This document shows, piece after piece, positions 34,363-47,370 of a DNA stretch of 64,000 bases. The position numbers and the translations under genes are program-made. The notes beneath the pieces are model-generated. The model made no database searches, had not been told where the DNA came from, and saw only the letters and a program-made list of their open reading frames with translations. Source of the stretch: Blasia pusilla (Eukaryota > Marchantiophyta > Marchantiopsida > Blasiales); NCBI GenBank assembly GCA_050084515.1, contig CM114274.1, positions 18,352,001 through 18,416,000 on the forward strand. The letters are read 5' to 3'. How positions within the stretch are numbered: the stretch's first letter is position 1; every line of letters starts with the position of its first letter.

Positions 34363-35072
34363 CTACGAAAAACCTTTTGGTTCAAAGGGTTTCTGGGTTT
34401 GGACTTCATCATCCCCAATCCGCTCCGCTAGCTTCAAAAGATCCGCGAAGGTATCTGGCAAGGTCGGCATTTGGTAAAGGGCCTTTTCAGCGCTCGTCTT
34501 GAGTCCACTAATGAAGATAGCATTCTTCGCGTGCTCATCCATCTTCGGAAGAGAAGTCTGTTTTGCACTAAACTCCCTCACATACGCGCTTAAGGAACCG
34601 CTCTGCCGCATCCACACGCATTCCACCGCGTCGCGCAACCCTTGGTACTCCGGAGTGAATCGATCACCAATCAACACCTTAAACTCCTCCCAACTCAGAG
34701 GTGACTTGCCGCGGGCGGAGCGGCGAGTCACCATGCTCCACATCCAAAAAATGAACATGTGCTCATGGATAAAATCATCTAAGTTGATGGTTCCCATTGC
34801 ATCCGATAAATAACGCATGCCCGATGGCCCATGTCATCCATCTCCTGCCAAGTGATACTGCCTCCGTCTGCGATCTCGTCATCAGACCCAGTGTCTAGTG
34901 ATGACGATCCTATGCACGCCTCCCACCTTGGGCAGGGGGGGAAGGGGAGGGAGTGGGAGGGAGCGGGCCTTCCGCGCCCGTGGCCGCCCGTCCGTGACCT
35001 AATTTCCGGCCGCCTCTTCGACCTAAACCGCCTCCGCGACCGGCCGCCTCCTGCTCTTTCCCAACCCCTCAC
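34363..35072 (-). pseudogene. Chromovirus gag
   Basis: The frame at 34818-34363 matches the retrotransposon gag domain: SWEEFKVLIGDRFTPEYQ, LSAYVREFSA and ALYQMPTLPDTFADLLKLAE. The overlapping basic frame at 35072-34779 may hold the N-terminus (rich in Arg and Gly). Gag forms the particle that packages element RNA. Confidence 0.85.
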
Positions 35073-35302
35073 TCGCGTACACCTGATGCCACACTTCCTG
35101 CTACACTCAGCTGCTCTCCCCCGTCAATGTGCACCAGCAAAAATCTGAGAAAAATGGACAGCGCTTCCGCCCACGGCCTTCCGAACATAAAAATGACCAA
35201 CACCCGCAATACACGCCTCTCCAGGGCCTCCCAACCAAGGCAACTCGCTTGCCTACACCCCAAACAACTTAATTCCCACCAGCCCCCTGACATCTTTCTC
35301 AT

Positions 35303-35800
35303 GTAAAAATAAAGAGTAGTAAAAACAACACACCCGGCCTAAAACTCCACTCCTCAATCTACATCGGCATATCGAGCCTCGTCCACCCTGTCCTATCAAG
35401 GAATCCAGACGCTAGCATCCTAGTCCTATCTCACACACAAACAAGAGAGGTGCTCCAACGGCCCAACATGAGAAAGATGGCTTAGGAAAGCCATCTTCCT
35501 CTCTTATATAGGATTGGGAAGAGCCAAAAAGGCTCTTCCCCTAAAAATAGCCATCCCCTTGGTAACCTACGCACACAGGTTACCAGGGGCGGGTGATATG
35601 GTCAACAAGTCATCCGGCTGTGAAAGTCCTCAACATGAAAGTTGTCAGAAACGACGTTCCTGACACTATGGACCTATCCTCAACCTTATCCGACACCGTG
35701 GGACAAAGTTACACTCAAGATAGTCCGCTGGCTCCTACGCCCTATCCACGATAGATCTCGGCCTACCGGCTACTCAGATGTGACATCTTTGTCCCTCTTC
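35303..35800 (-). mobile_element. Truncated LTR of the PHD/DNMT gypsy family
   Basis: On the minus strand the segment is collinear with 50560-51005: GATGCTAGCGTCTGGATTCC, ATATGCCGATGTAGATT and GGAGTTTTAGGCCGGGTG. It has a TATA box (TATATAAG near 35508). Three short hairpins surround it: GGTAACC...GGTTACC, GAAGAGCC...GGCTCTTC and AAGATGGCTT...AAGCCATCTT. It abuts the 5' end of the chromovirus, whose own 5' LTR is missing. Confidence 0.75.
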
Positions 35801-36367
35801 TCTTTCCACACTAACTTTCTTCCAATTTGAAGTTATCGGATTGGCACAAAGAGCCAAAAAAACTTTGCTAGCCATGACTCGATTGGTAACTTAGTTTATG
35901 TAACCAATCAAATAGTCCGCTTATATAAGTACCCCCTTTACAATAGTGGAAGTAATTTTTCTAAAATATCTTACTATTGCGTATAACATTCAAGTCCGAG
36001 TATGAGATATTAACTAGTGTTACAACAATTATTTGCTCACACCACTCTAATGTTCGTGTATTTAATCTCATAGCTCTTTAGAGACTCTATGGGGAGGCTC
36101 AAATCTTTCTAGTCTATGTCTCAATTGATGCACCTAATAATCCACAATTTCATCTATGGATCAACCATGATAAGTTTCATCAACTTCAATTTTTGACTAT
36201 TTGGTGTAAGGTGTTATTAGCATATAAGAATTAGGCAACAAACAATGCCTTTAGGATTGTCGTCGAGTCCTCACATACAACCAATGAACTTACAACTATT
36301 TTTTTGAAACTTGAGTCAAATAATAGAATTATCTTAGTAAATAGATCAAACTATTGTATGCGATGCG
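35801..36367. other. Spacer before the helicase remnant
   Basis: No domain is readable. Given the helicase motifs that follow in the same orientation, it may hold the eroded upstream part of that gene. Confidence 0.3.
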
Positions 36368-36595
36368 ATGCGGTCCTCAATAGAAATACCAAAACACACC
36401 TTTCCTCTTGATCTTGGGTATGCCATAACTACACATAAGATTTTGGGGTTAACTATGCATAGAAAGTGTCTCCTTGTTATTAAATTAGTATTTGCACTTG
36501 GCCTCGCGTATGTCATGCTCTCTAGAGTGAAGACTAGAGCACAATTATGCATTCTTGGATACCTCATGCCTTGTGATTTCCATATATTTGGTTAA
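36368..36595 (+). pseudogene. PIF1/Helitron-type helicase remnant
   Basis: The frame shows FPLDLGYAITTHKILGLTMH, corresponding to the conserved FPL-LAYAITIHKSQGLTL region, and FALGLAYVMLSRVKT, corresponding to the following FA-GL-YVALSRVR. These are the last helicase motifs of PIF1-like enzymes, including those of Helitrons. The conserved SQG reads ILG, and no start or upstream motifs remain. Confidence 0.75.
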
Positions 36596-38880
36596 GAAAC
36601 CTAGTAGATTGTAGAACAAAAGGAATTTGTTTGTATCTTACTGTATGTTTCAATAGCATGGCAAGCAACGATAGCTCCGCAAGGGGTTGCAACATGAGAT
36701 CATGTGCATCAGGTCTAGCGCTTCCGAATACACATGCATCTGCAACTGTAGCAATGCGTACCAACAAACTTTTGTTGAGCAACTCGATGGAGTAGCTACA
36801 CCACAAACCCACTTTTGTCACACACACCCTCCACATGGTGGCCCCGTTTGTAATGAAATTATCCATCAATGTGCTTAATTTTTTCTTCTACTAAGGATAC
36901 ACACCTTATTACACGCTTAAAGGAGGCTTATGAAGCCAAAAATATCTTTGATGGAATTAATATAGAGTCCCATAATATTCCTCAAGCCAACCACATACCT
37001 ACAACCATGTTGCACGGGCTCATCAACAAATCATTTTGCCTCCTCCCAACTTTACAAGGATGGTAATTCATACAATGGGCCATTACTTCCCAAGTCCACA
37101 AATAAGCATAAGTGCAATTAATTAGCTATGTATACTAGGTTCATGAAGCTAATAATTTCCAAGAGCTTTTGTTACCTTATTGCATGAGTATGTGATTTCT
37201 GCTATCATTTGTTGTTGCTTAAGCACACATTCACTCAACTTTTGTTATCAATTGGAATAAGGAGTTATTGCATTCATAGATTTTCACGGGGGTTTTTGGG
37301 TAACAAGAATTTTTGGGCAAATGTGTTACTCTGTTGACTAAAATTATAGGATATATTTATGGCTACAACTTATCTTTTCAATAGATTATGTACTATGTTA
37401 GACATAGTGCCATAGATACAACAATTATTAAGCTCATTTTGTCGGTAGTACCATCAAGCTTTTTCACGAGCTGTATATATAGTGCGCATCTCTATGAGTA
37501 TTCTAATATCTTAACTCTCCTTACTACTACTAGTTTTTTGGCAAACTACATGTATATTACGGTCTACTACTCGCACTTTTATTGAGCAAATTTCAAAATT
37601 ATGTAGTTATTTCTTGATATTATCTACTAGATATTGTTTACTCTAAACATTTATAGTAACTGAGTCTGTAGCTCGCTCCATAATCTAAGTTTGTTGTATA
37701 TCCCTCACTGTATTTGCATTAAAAAAACTTTTATACACACATCTGCATTCAACTATTAGGTTGTTGTTGACATTTGCAGTTCTTTGTGCATAAAGTTAGT
37801 CTCAAGTTGCACCTATTGTTATGCACTTTTTGTTTAAAAAAAAAGTTAGAACACTTGTTAATATAATGTATGAAACTTACATTGTGTAAAAGCGTACTAA
37901 TAATCTCTTGGGTTTTTCGTTGCAACTTCTAATATCTATTGTACCTCTTGTCGGTTGCATGCAAAAAGTTCAGTTTTTATGAGCCACTTAGGGAGCAACA
38001 ACTACCACACACAAATTGCAAAGACCTCAATTGTTTGTGCCAAACGCCACAGGAAGCATAACCTACGTATACCTAGACATTGTACCTTGTTGATAAAATT
38101 CTTGTTATGCAATTTGACGTAGCAGTTTCAAAGGTTGGGATTGTGCAAGGACGGCTCAGGGAATGTCACAACAAAAATTGAATCTTGAGGATGGTAATGC
38201 ATTATGTCGACAAGGGTGTTGATTACCATATAGATACCATGCTAATCTTCATGACCAACTTTGGAAGATATTTGAAGACCTAAGTTCACTTAGCGGACAT
38301 TACAAAGTAGTGTACAAAAGAGATCCCAACATAGCATTTCTCATTTCTCATTTACAATCATTTTCCAACGTCAAGAGAGTAACGATCTCTCCGATTTGGT
38401 TCTACAAATACCCAGTTGGCTTCTGGTTTATTTCATTAGGTAGTGACTCTTGTTTAGACCAATTATATGACACCTACTTTCTTGATACTCACCTGCTTAG
38501 TCTTACCCACATATAAATTCCTGGTTACTTTCACAACAAATTTTCAACTTTTTTTCATATGGAGCCCCTTGTAGCATAGTTATAAAGCCCTTCCTATGCC
38601 GGAATGACCCCCAAAGTGGACCTTAACTTGATTATCCTCCAAAGTCCACCATGTGCCACCATTCTTTAATCAACTATAGATACATTTCTTAATGTAATTT
38701 ATTTTGTATAGATACTACCCTAAACTATTGAGTATTGAACATATTCGTATTTTATATATATATATATGTTTTAATAAGACCCAAAAGATGGGGCCGCCAC
38801 ACTCGTTCATATAGATTCAATATTTGTTAACCTCACAACACGCGTGTACTAGTAGTAAATAAACACTCGGGTCCGTAGCT
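36596..38880. other. AT-rich intergenic DNA
   Basis: No gene, RNA or clear transposon was recognised. A short TA run lies near 38754. Confidence 0.4.
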
Positions 38881-39027
38881 TATAGCTGCGGATGTGGGCT
38901 TTTTCTCTCTCCGTTAGTAGGTCGCTGTTGCTCCGTTCGACGGCGTCGAGTTCCTGCTCGTAATTTTGTACGTGGTGCCCAGACGCGCACAGAGACATGT
39001 TTTTCGTCGGCCTCCGCGACAATGTTT

Positions 39028-39297
39028 CAGTCGTCGTCGTCGTCGTCGTCGTCGTCGTCTTCTGTGGTCCCTCCCACCTGCCTGCCTGCCTGCCTGCCTG
39101 CCGGACATCTGGTAGCGCCGGCCTCGGTAGATTTATGCACCGGCTTTTACCACTCTCAGGCCTGAGGCTCTCAGGCAGGAGCTGGTGTGCCTCGTGCTGA
39201 TGCCATCACGTGCTCGTGCTCATCATTTACCACTTGCTTACCGCGCCGCAAGTTCGTCCTTTTGCGCTGCTGCTGCTGCTGCTCGTCGTCGTCGTCG
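39028..39297. repeat. Cluster of short microsatellites upstream of the SCA7-like gene
   Basis: Trinucleotide (TCG) repeats at about 39030-39059, tetranucleotide (CCTG) at 39077-39102, and GCT/GTC triplets at 39266-39297. The local frames reading poly-Val, poly-Arg or poly-Ser are by-products. The cluster lies in a G/C-rich stretch 1.4 kb upstream of the coding start and is likely 5' UTR or promoter. Confidence 0.85.
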
Positions 39298-40722
39298 CCC
39301 TCGTTCTCCTGCGCGTTAGGTTCGGCCCCCAATCCGTCCAGGCCCTCCGATGAAGCGGCGGACGTAAGCTTCGGGGTGTAGTAGCGGTGGAGGTGGCGGT
39401 GGTGGTGGTAGCAAGAGTAAGGTGAGTTAGCTTTTTCCGCATTTCCGGCTTTTGAACCTCGGACTTCGTCAGACCTGGGGGGCGCGGGGTTGCGTTGGGG
39501 ATATGTAGTTGGTTCGCCTTCTTCTCGCTTAGCGATCGACCCGCCCTTCGCGAGGGCAGAATCGGATGCAGTGCGACATTTTACGTCTGCCTCCCGAGAG
39601 ATTTTGGGGAGTCGGGTCCGCTTTCTCTGTATATGAGTCTACAACCATCAGAGGTCTCTGTCAGAAAACCGCTTTCCCGGGGGCTTGCCTACTGTTTCTC
39701 CCCAGATCGGGCCGTTCACCCCTTTCTCTGTAACTTCCTACTTATCCGTCTAGAAATCGCTGAAGTCCCTGCCCAAAATTCGAAGCGCTTCTGTTCATCT
39801 GCATGTGAGCAGACGGATTTGCGAACATGGCAGAAATTTCAGATTTTGGGTGATCTTCTCCTCTCTGTGTTGCAAGCCGTTTCCCCGACCTGCATCACCG
39901 AGTAGAGATCAGTTTGTCTGGAAATAACTGTGTTGTTCTTTGGGGTGCTTTATTGTTCAACTGCTACCTCCGCCGGGACGTATGAATCACGTTGAAACTT
40001 TCCTCGACTTACTTTGAGCTTAGATGGCGTGTGGATTTTCGAAAGATCCGATCTGTTTCTACTATCACTACCTTTCTCACCGCTGTGGATGGATGAGGCT
40101 CAGAGATACTCCGAGAATCTAACTTCGTATATTGGGTAGGGTTTAGAGACTTTCGCGAAGCGTAAAGGTGTGAAGTCCCCCGGGGTTGTACCACCGAGCT
40201 GATGATCCAGCGGGTCTATTGCACATGTGAGTTACCTGCCTCCTCACGAAAATAGCAACTTCTCATGAGATGGATGTTAACGTATCTGTGTCAGCTCACT
40301 TCGCAGGGGTTTTCAGCCTTTACTCGACCGTTGGGCAGTAGATTCATCTCCTCGAGTAGTTTTCTTGCAATTGCCAGCAGCACGGTTGAGAGGAAGTAAG
40401 CTCTTATTTTAGCGCTGGATAATTCGGAATCTCTAGCGTGTCAAATGGTGCCCGTATGGTTACGAAGGGAGAGGCTGTGATGTGATCGGTGGAATCCCCC
40501 ACTTTTGCGGACACAGAACCCATTAGGCAAAATCAGAATTTTAAGAGCGCGATTTAAAAATACAACCATTGAACTAATCTTCCGACAAGTATAGAGTTAC
40601 GATTGGTATAGAGTTACGGCATGAAAATTATTTCCTGGGGATTGCGGGGTCCTTTTGAAACGTGGCGACTGGATTTTTTCTGTAGGTTGCCTGCAGTCAA
40701 TTGTAAAGCCACCAAAGGGCAC
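39298..40722 (+). other. Likely 5' UTR and promoter of the SCA7-like gene
   Basis: The stretch is C/G-rich with CT runs and has several GT/AG candidates. The coding ATG at 40723 lies in an exon whose 5' border is probably the AG at about 40685, so at least one untranslated exon upstream is likely. The 136-codon frame at 39495-39905 has no domain. Confidence 0.45.
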
Positions 40723-43700
40723 ATGGCTGCCATGGAAAGACTTCTTGCTGCAAGCAGCCCTCTAGAAATTTCGGCAGGTATTTGCCACACGTCTTAACCT
40801 CTTACAATTTTATTCGTAGAAGCCAAATTTAAGTGAATACGCCGGCGCATTACGTCCTGTTTAATGCAATACCACGGACAGTGTTGGTGGCCGTGTCGAT
40901 TCCTAGTCGTGCATTGGTTTGTACCCGATTAGTTCATTGGCATTTGGCATCAGTAATTGGATCTCCACAATCACTCCAGCCATGACACTTACGGTTTTGT
41001 CACAAAGGCATTACGACTGTGATGCTAGGTGGGGGCCCTTATCCGTTGGGTTCTGTCATGTAGCAGAGGAGGTTGCTCATGAGAACGTCGCGGTGAAGAC
41101 TGTACAACGAGAAATGAATGAAGCAGATGAGGCCAATTTGCTGGAAGAAGAAGGTAGAAGGCGGTTCCCGCCAATTTTTCTTTTCAATTTTTACAATTGG
41201 CATGTACGGGATGCCTCACTCTTTTGTGGTGGTTTTGCAGACATGCATGTTTTTGATCGAGAGCCACTTGCAGACCGATTACCTCTGGTAATTTCATGGG
41301 ACAACCGCTTGCAGACTATGATTTCTGTTTGAGTGGTGAATGAAGTCAGAGTTAGGACTAGTCCGGTATTACTTTCTGTGTGGATTTAGGAAATTTAACT
41401 CGAGAGATCAATACACTTCTTCTGTTTCAATTTATTTGAACTACCAGTAGTTGGTAACACACTTTACCATCTCCTAGTATATTGGGAGTTGGTCAATTTG
41501 ACAACACAAGTCCGAATGTTTAGAATGCTGGTCTATTAGTTAACTGTCAGAATTTTCCGTGTTCTGTAATCAGGTATCCTGCAACACTTGCAAAAAGCCT
41601 ATTAAGACCAGTCAGTACTCAGCCCATGCAGGTACTAAACATTTTGTATCAGGAGATGTCGGATTAATATTTGTCCTTCTTCCAATTCAGCATCTCTTTA
41701 CTGATTCATGGATTTGCTTTACTATTGAGGAGGTCAAAGGCCGTGTGAACCGACCTTTAATTATCACTGGAATCTTTTAAGTCATGAAAATTTATGATGT
41801 CAGAGCGATGTAGGTCCTTGAGTGTCTCTGAGGACACTGTGGCCGAAGCTGACGGAGGTGCTAGTCACAAGAAGCCTCCACGGAAAGCTAGGAAGAAGCT
41901 CCTGACAGCGCAAGACAGTATCCTCCATCCTATGAGACTGCTACAAAAGTTTGTGCCACAAATATGCTGATGGTCTGAAAACTGAGAGCTTGTGGCTTTA
42001 ACCTAACTGTCTAGAGTGATATCTTTTGTGGAGATTATGTGTGGGATCTGATGTGAATGTTATCAACTTTACTTCTGCTCTATCTGTGGTTATGAAAGGC
42101 ATGGACGTGATCCCAGAACGTTGTGGAGTCTATAGCACAAGGATTTTGAAATTCCATTTGGGACAAGCAGTGTGAGGTCTTAACATCACATGTTTCTCAG
42201 ATGCAATAGCTGTAGGAGACCGAGAAAGGTTGCAAGTCATGGATGGCGATGATGCTGCTCTTCAAGATCCAGTGGGAACATCTGTTGTTTCTCTGGATGA
42301 CCAAGTTCCTGGCCGAGCTGGTTTTGTAAACCCTAGAGGACAGAAAAGTAAGTGAAAGTATTGTGCGGACAAGGAAGTGTTTTCTGGACTCTGGTTGTTA
42401 GTTCCACTTTCTTTTCTTCCTCATCTTGAGTGTGCCTCATCATGACTGTATCTGTGGTTAGAGAGATCCTGATTATAATTCTTGCTTCAGGGATCTCTGA
42501 ATGTGGTGCAAATATCTTTGCACACTTTCTTAAATCTGCTGACTGGAGTCTCTCCTGGCCTCAAATTTCGATTTATATAGTATACTAATCATTATAACAT
42601 AAAATTTCAGGAGTCATGAATATTTCAGAAGGAACAGTTGTAAATGCTCCAAAAGCTGGAAGACCACGTAAGACACACCTTCCTATCAGTCCAGGCAAGA
42701 AGATGTTCTTCACCTCTTCTGCATAGTTTTCGGGAACAAGCTAGCTAGCCCAATTTACCTATTAGGTGCTCAATAAATAATGCTAAGGGGAATTGACACT
42801 CGTGAATTTAGAATGTGAACAAGGATGCAAAGCAGATCCAATGAAGGAATCAATTTTCCTTTGGCAATGAGATACTATGATCACCAGAAGGATGACACTC
42901 AAAAGGAAACTTGCACTGGCACAATGCAGCGACATTGCTCGATCACCAAGCCTGCTGGATATCCAGATGGCTCTAACATTTATAGATTTACACTTCAGTT
43001 GAACTGCATGATATAGTTTTTTGGTTTGGTTTGTGCTAAAACATCTAAAACTTACAGCCCCCGACTGTCTTCTTTGTTAATTGTACTTTTGATTCATAAC
43101 AAGGCTTGTTAATATTCTTATGCGACCTGAATGCTTTCCTTAATGTCATGTGTGGTCCAATCTGGTATCTGACTTGCACAAAATATGTGATGGTTACATA
43201 AAGTGACTGAACTGTTGATTGTACAATCAGTGGAGTTCAACACATAAGACTCATTTCTTATGATGGGCAACCTCTGTTCATCCTACTTACCACACCTCAT
43301 TATTCTGAGAAAGATCTATTTAACCTTACTTTTGCAGATAGAGGCGGTGGCATAGATGATGGCATGCCATCAGGGTCACATAACACCCTGTATGGTGATT
43401 TGTTCTCTCTCACCCTGAAACCCAGTCAACTTTTACAAATTTCTATGTCTACAGTGTCAAGTAACTGAGTTCCTGATGTACATGTGATAAGTTATTGCCA
43501 TATATTGACAGTAGATGCATGTAGAGTCTAGCTTTATTGTCCTTGGCCTGGTAGATTCTTGTTAATTGTGCCATCTGATTGTTTCCTTTCAGTGACCATG
43601 ATCTAGAAACTTGATGCCTCAATCATGTTAGAAAATTCTCAAGAACACCGTCCACTGGGTGGATAAGTTTTTGGTGCCTCACTACAGTGCAGAGGTCCAT

Positions 43701-45616
43701 GTTAATAGCTTCTTGTTGAAAGTTAATCTATGTGAAGTGTACATGTTCTCAACAGCTTCCTGCATGCAGGTTGACAAGCTCAGAACTTGATTTGCTCTGC
43801 GCAGTTCAGCTCGATCAAGCTACTCGCTGTCGACATTCTCTAACATGTACTTGATCTCCTGTACTCCCTAATCTATTATTACACTGCATCAATCCAGAGG
43901 AAAGTCTGGTTGATTTCATGCGGTTTAGGATGGAGAAATCCAGTGAATGGACTAGACTAGTATCCAAAGCTACTGCTACAGTTCCTGACAAGAAGAGTTT
44001 GTGATCAGGTAAGATTCATTCAGAGTCCAGCAAGCGGGCAGTCACTGGTCGACGGCAGCCCTATGATGTTTTATTACAGGAGTTGAAGGCAAGCAATAAC
44101 AGACTAAGAAGCAGCAAGGTACTTGACTCGGGTAGGTAGCCTTTGGTGAGTAACGCACGCTCTTTTCCTGATTTTATCGAGAGGTGTCACAGATGTGGAA
44201 GAGCTCTAGGTTTGAGGAATATTCTCACCCTTTCAGTAAAGTCCAGGTTGGCAATCTATATAACATATACGCACTTGGGGTCTTGCATGTTGGTGACTTG
44301 AGAAAGACTCAGGCCCACTTCATGTCAACCAGAAGAAAATAGTGTACTTTCATACATCTATGAGAAAATAAGTTCTATTCTGTAGACCTGTTTGTCTCAC
44401 CATTCTCTTTAATCTAGTCGCTGACTTCAATTTGCAGGAGTTAATCCGTCACCCATGACCACCAAAGTCTACTACCTCCGCCACAATCAGAGAATGAGAG
44501 GTGTTCTTGGAAGTCTCTTTGGAGAGGCTTGTGGAAGGAACTCCAGCCCTGGCAACAGTCCAAACTCCCTTTATGGTGAGCAAGGAGCTCCATCAGTCAC
44601 ACCACCTGCTCTTTCTCTGGATAAATGTGCTTTTGATGGTCTTCAGCAAAAAGGATCACCTCTTGGATCTGACAAAAAGGTGCATACGTGCCCCAAAATT
44701 GAACTTTTTGCAAAGAATAGGTGAATTTGATTGGTTACTTTAGTCGTGACCATGACTAGTTTGAACCATTGTTTAGTGTGAGTATCCAATTGTGGATCAG
44801 TTTGGGGTCCAACAGTGTGGAACAGTGCTTAGTCATTAAATGATCTGACTGTAGGCTCAGCTTTGGATCTGGGGTCTAATGATATGGGCAGAACATACAT
44901 GAGCAGGATAGTCAACGGGCTGCGCAGACAAATGCACACTCAGGGCTACTTGGAAGGATTAGGTGAATCCTGAAGCATAATTATTGTGGTGGGCGTTGAT
45001 CACATCTTCGAGTATTGGCTGATGGACTTATCTGGGTGTGCAGGGGATCCAAACTCAACATACAGATAGTAAATATTTTCTAGCAGGGGCTCCAAATGGT
45101 CAATTTGTTTTTGGGAAAGGGCGATCCCCATCCCCACTACTGGGGGCAGGAGCTGGAGGTACATATCGATTCTGAAGTCTCCCAACTAACTCAGGCCAGA
45201 CTATCCATTGCTGTATGGACCTTTATCTTCAAGACAGTTTATAATTTCCTGGAAAGTTAGTGAGCTTGAGTGAATAATCTGATGTCTGGCAGTAGGCCAG
45301 GCGTCTTTTGCAGGACTTTCTCTCTTTGTTGATCAAAATCTCACCACCATAGTAAGGAGAGTTTTGACGTGAGCTTGCAGTTAATGAAACTAGAGCGTGG
45401 AACTCTTTTCTCTGTTTAGACATCATCTCTGTCTGCTGTGTATCCTAATATCGGACTGTCACACAATGATATGGTTTCATGAATATAGCATGACTTACCT
45501 GGAGATCCTGCAGTTTTTTGAATGGTTTGATTGGCCTACTGAAAACTCTCATGGCTGCAGGAGTATCAGTCAACCCTCCTCAACAACCTCCTTTTGGAGG
45601 TGTCTCTGTTACCTAG
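40723..45616 (+). CDS. SCA7/ataxin-7-like zinc-binding plant protein (12 exons)
   Basis: Coding exons: 40723-40777, 41067-41153, 41241-41287, 41574-41631, 41804-41917, 42201-42347, 42611-42667, 43338-43394, 44438-44679, 44833-44962, 45087-45158, 45561-45616. All borders are GT/AG and all phases agree, giving 1122 nt, 373 residues. The N-terminus ([17 protein letters not shown]) and [17 protein letters not shown] match a conserved plant protein family. Residues 66-85 form a Cys2-His-Cys site, C-x2-C-x11-H-x3-C (Cys66, Cys69, His81, Cys85), like the SCA7 domain of ataxin-7/SGF73, which in SAGA helps deubiquitinate histone H2B. A basic [12 protein letters not shown] patch follows, then low-complexity sequence, then [11 protein letters not shown] near 218 and a Pro/Gly-rich end. 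No membrane segment is visible, so nucleus is likely. SAGA membership is inference; the exon model is well supported. Confidence 0.88.
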
Positions 45617-47059
45617 TCTGTACAGAGTCGTGGACCACAAAACGAGAATTCGATTGACTCATATCATAGATTACTCGGTCTATTCAGTCTGTGCCAAGGA
45701 TTTTGTATCCCTCGATGGACGTTTGCCAGACTGCCTACCACCGATGGAGATCGGCTTCTCTCTGCCACTTTTCAGTCATCTTGTTGACTAGTGCATGGCG
45801 TTTAGGCATTTTTTAGACAGTTTTGTTGCGACTGACCGTCATGTAGCTGGAGTGGGCAGAAAGGCCATCTGAGAAACCATATAGTGTGGGCTTTCTAAGT
45901 GAGTTGATGGAGTTGAGATCGTTTTGGTGTATAATAAGCAGCATGAATTTATGGTAGAGCGAGCATTCATAACTGCAAGTCTCCAGTGATGGAGTGCAGG
46001 TAGACGGCATTAGTCAGGTTAAAAGAGGGGTCGTTTCCTTTTCAGAGGAAGTCAGCACCGGGGTTGCTGAAGTTGATAATAGGTTTTGTTATCCTAAAGC
46101 CTTGTCGGGTGACTTGAAGAGCTTGGATCAAGACGGCTGATACATTGGCCCTAGCGTCGTAAGTAATCCAGTGACAAAGGATCTTGATGCTGATGTAACC
46201 ATTCTATTGGTCTAAAAAGAAAGTGCTGGTCTCCACTGGAGATGCCTCTGGTCGGCTGGACCACAACAGACGATGTGATTACAGGCCCGTCTATGCTCAA
46301 GAAATGGATTGTATTGTCTGCTTTCTGTCTTGTTTGTCTGGATGTGAGACTGTTATCTATGATGTGTAGTGACCACAATGGTATCCAAGTCTGAACGCAG
46401 ACGCATTAGAAATATGAAATTCCCCTTGAACGCAGACGCATTACCGCTGGGGGGTCCTGATGAGTTCCGATCTGGGCGTCACCAAAGGCGATATTTGATG
46501 TCAGCAGAAGCTGTTACTCGCTAGCGACCTCCCGTGGTTTATCTCACGTCAATATCACTCCGAATGTCAGGCTACTTTCGCTGTGCTTCGATCGGGATTG
46601 ACATTTGGAACCGCTGCCCTAGATTGTGACAAGCCCTGGATGTAGAAAGTCTACTACCAGAGACGACATCAGAAATTACTGAAAGCCGCCCCCGCAACAA
46701 CAGGCAACCTGAGAAACCAACACCAGCCATCGAACGGAGGATGACACGCCTCCCTTCAACTCCCCCCTTGTGCAACAGATGGTCGTCGACGGGATTGTTA
46801 CCATTTTCATGCAAGGGATCGTGGCCAAACACCTGCAGAACAATCAGCGCATGCCATGTCGTTCCCAAAGCGAAACACCTGCAGGGCAATCATTCCACGC
46901 TATATCCTCTCTAACCTACTTACTTTGGCCGCCTCCCCCTCCCTCTGACAGTCTGACTTCGTCCACAGCTTCATTACCGAGCACTCGGACCAGAAATTGA
47001 CCTAACTGCCGCTGGGTCCAAAGAGGAATCTTCCGCGTGCACTGCGCCATCTCCCCAGG
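45617..47059. other. 3' flank of the SCA7-like gene, no further gene
   Basis: The first few hundred bases are likely 3' UTR. Frames on both strands (for example 46572-46889) overlap and lack domains. The stretch 46380-46450 repeats GAACGCAGACGCATTA twice. Confidence 0.4.
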
Positions 47060-47370
47060 CTCCGTAGCCATCGCGTACGTTCTGGAAAGAGAACCGAGGC
47101 ACCCAGGCTCGGAAGCTACGGCACCCGTTGGGGATATCGAACGGACGCACCAAGGGTCGGTTCTGGAAAGCGAGGCTCGGAATATTCAGTGTGGGATACG
47201 GAAAGCGAACCGAGGCACCCAGGGTCGGTGTGGGAAAGCGAGCTGAGGCACGCAGGCTTGGTAGCGATGGCTTAGGCTCGGGAAATCGAACTTAGGTACC
47301 CAGGTTCGGTTGCTGTCGTAGCGGTTCGGGAAAGCGAAGGCGGAGGCACGAGACCTCATGGGCAAAGTCG
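47060..47370. repeat. Degenerate tandem repeat, about 40-60-bp units
   Basis: Variants of GGAAAGCGAACCGAGGCACC and CCAGGCTCGG recur about six times at uneven spacing between 47080 and 47350. It is C/G-rich within AT-rich surroundings, so a decayed satellite is possible. Confidence 0.65.

Noticed and set aside
38997-39200. Poly-valine and poly-arginine proteins
   Set aside because: They are translations of trinucleotide microsatellites.
42825-43016. A 63-codon plus frame in an intron of the SCA7-like gene
   Set aside because: No acceptor gives a phase that fits the neighbouring exons, while direct joining of 42667 to 43338 keeps the frame.
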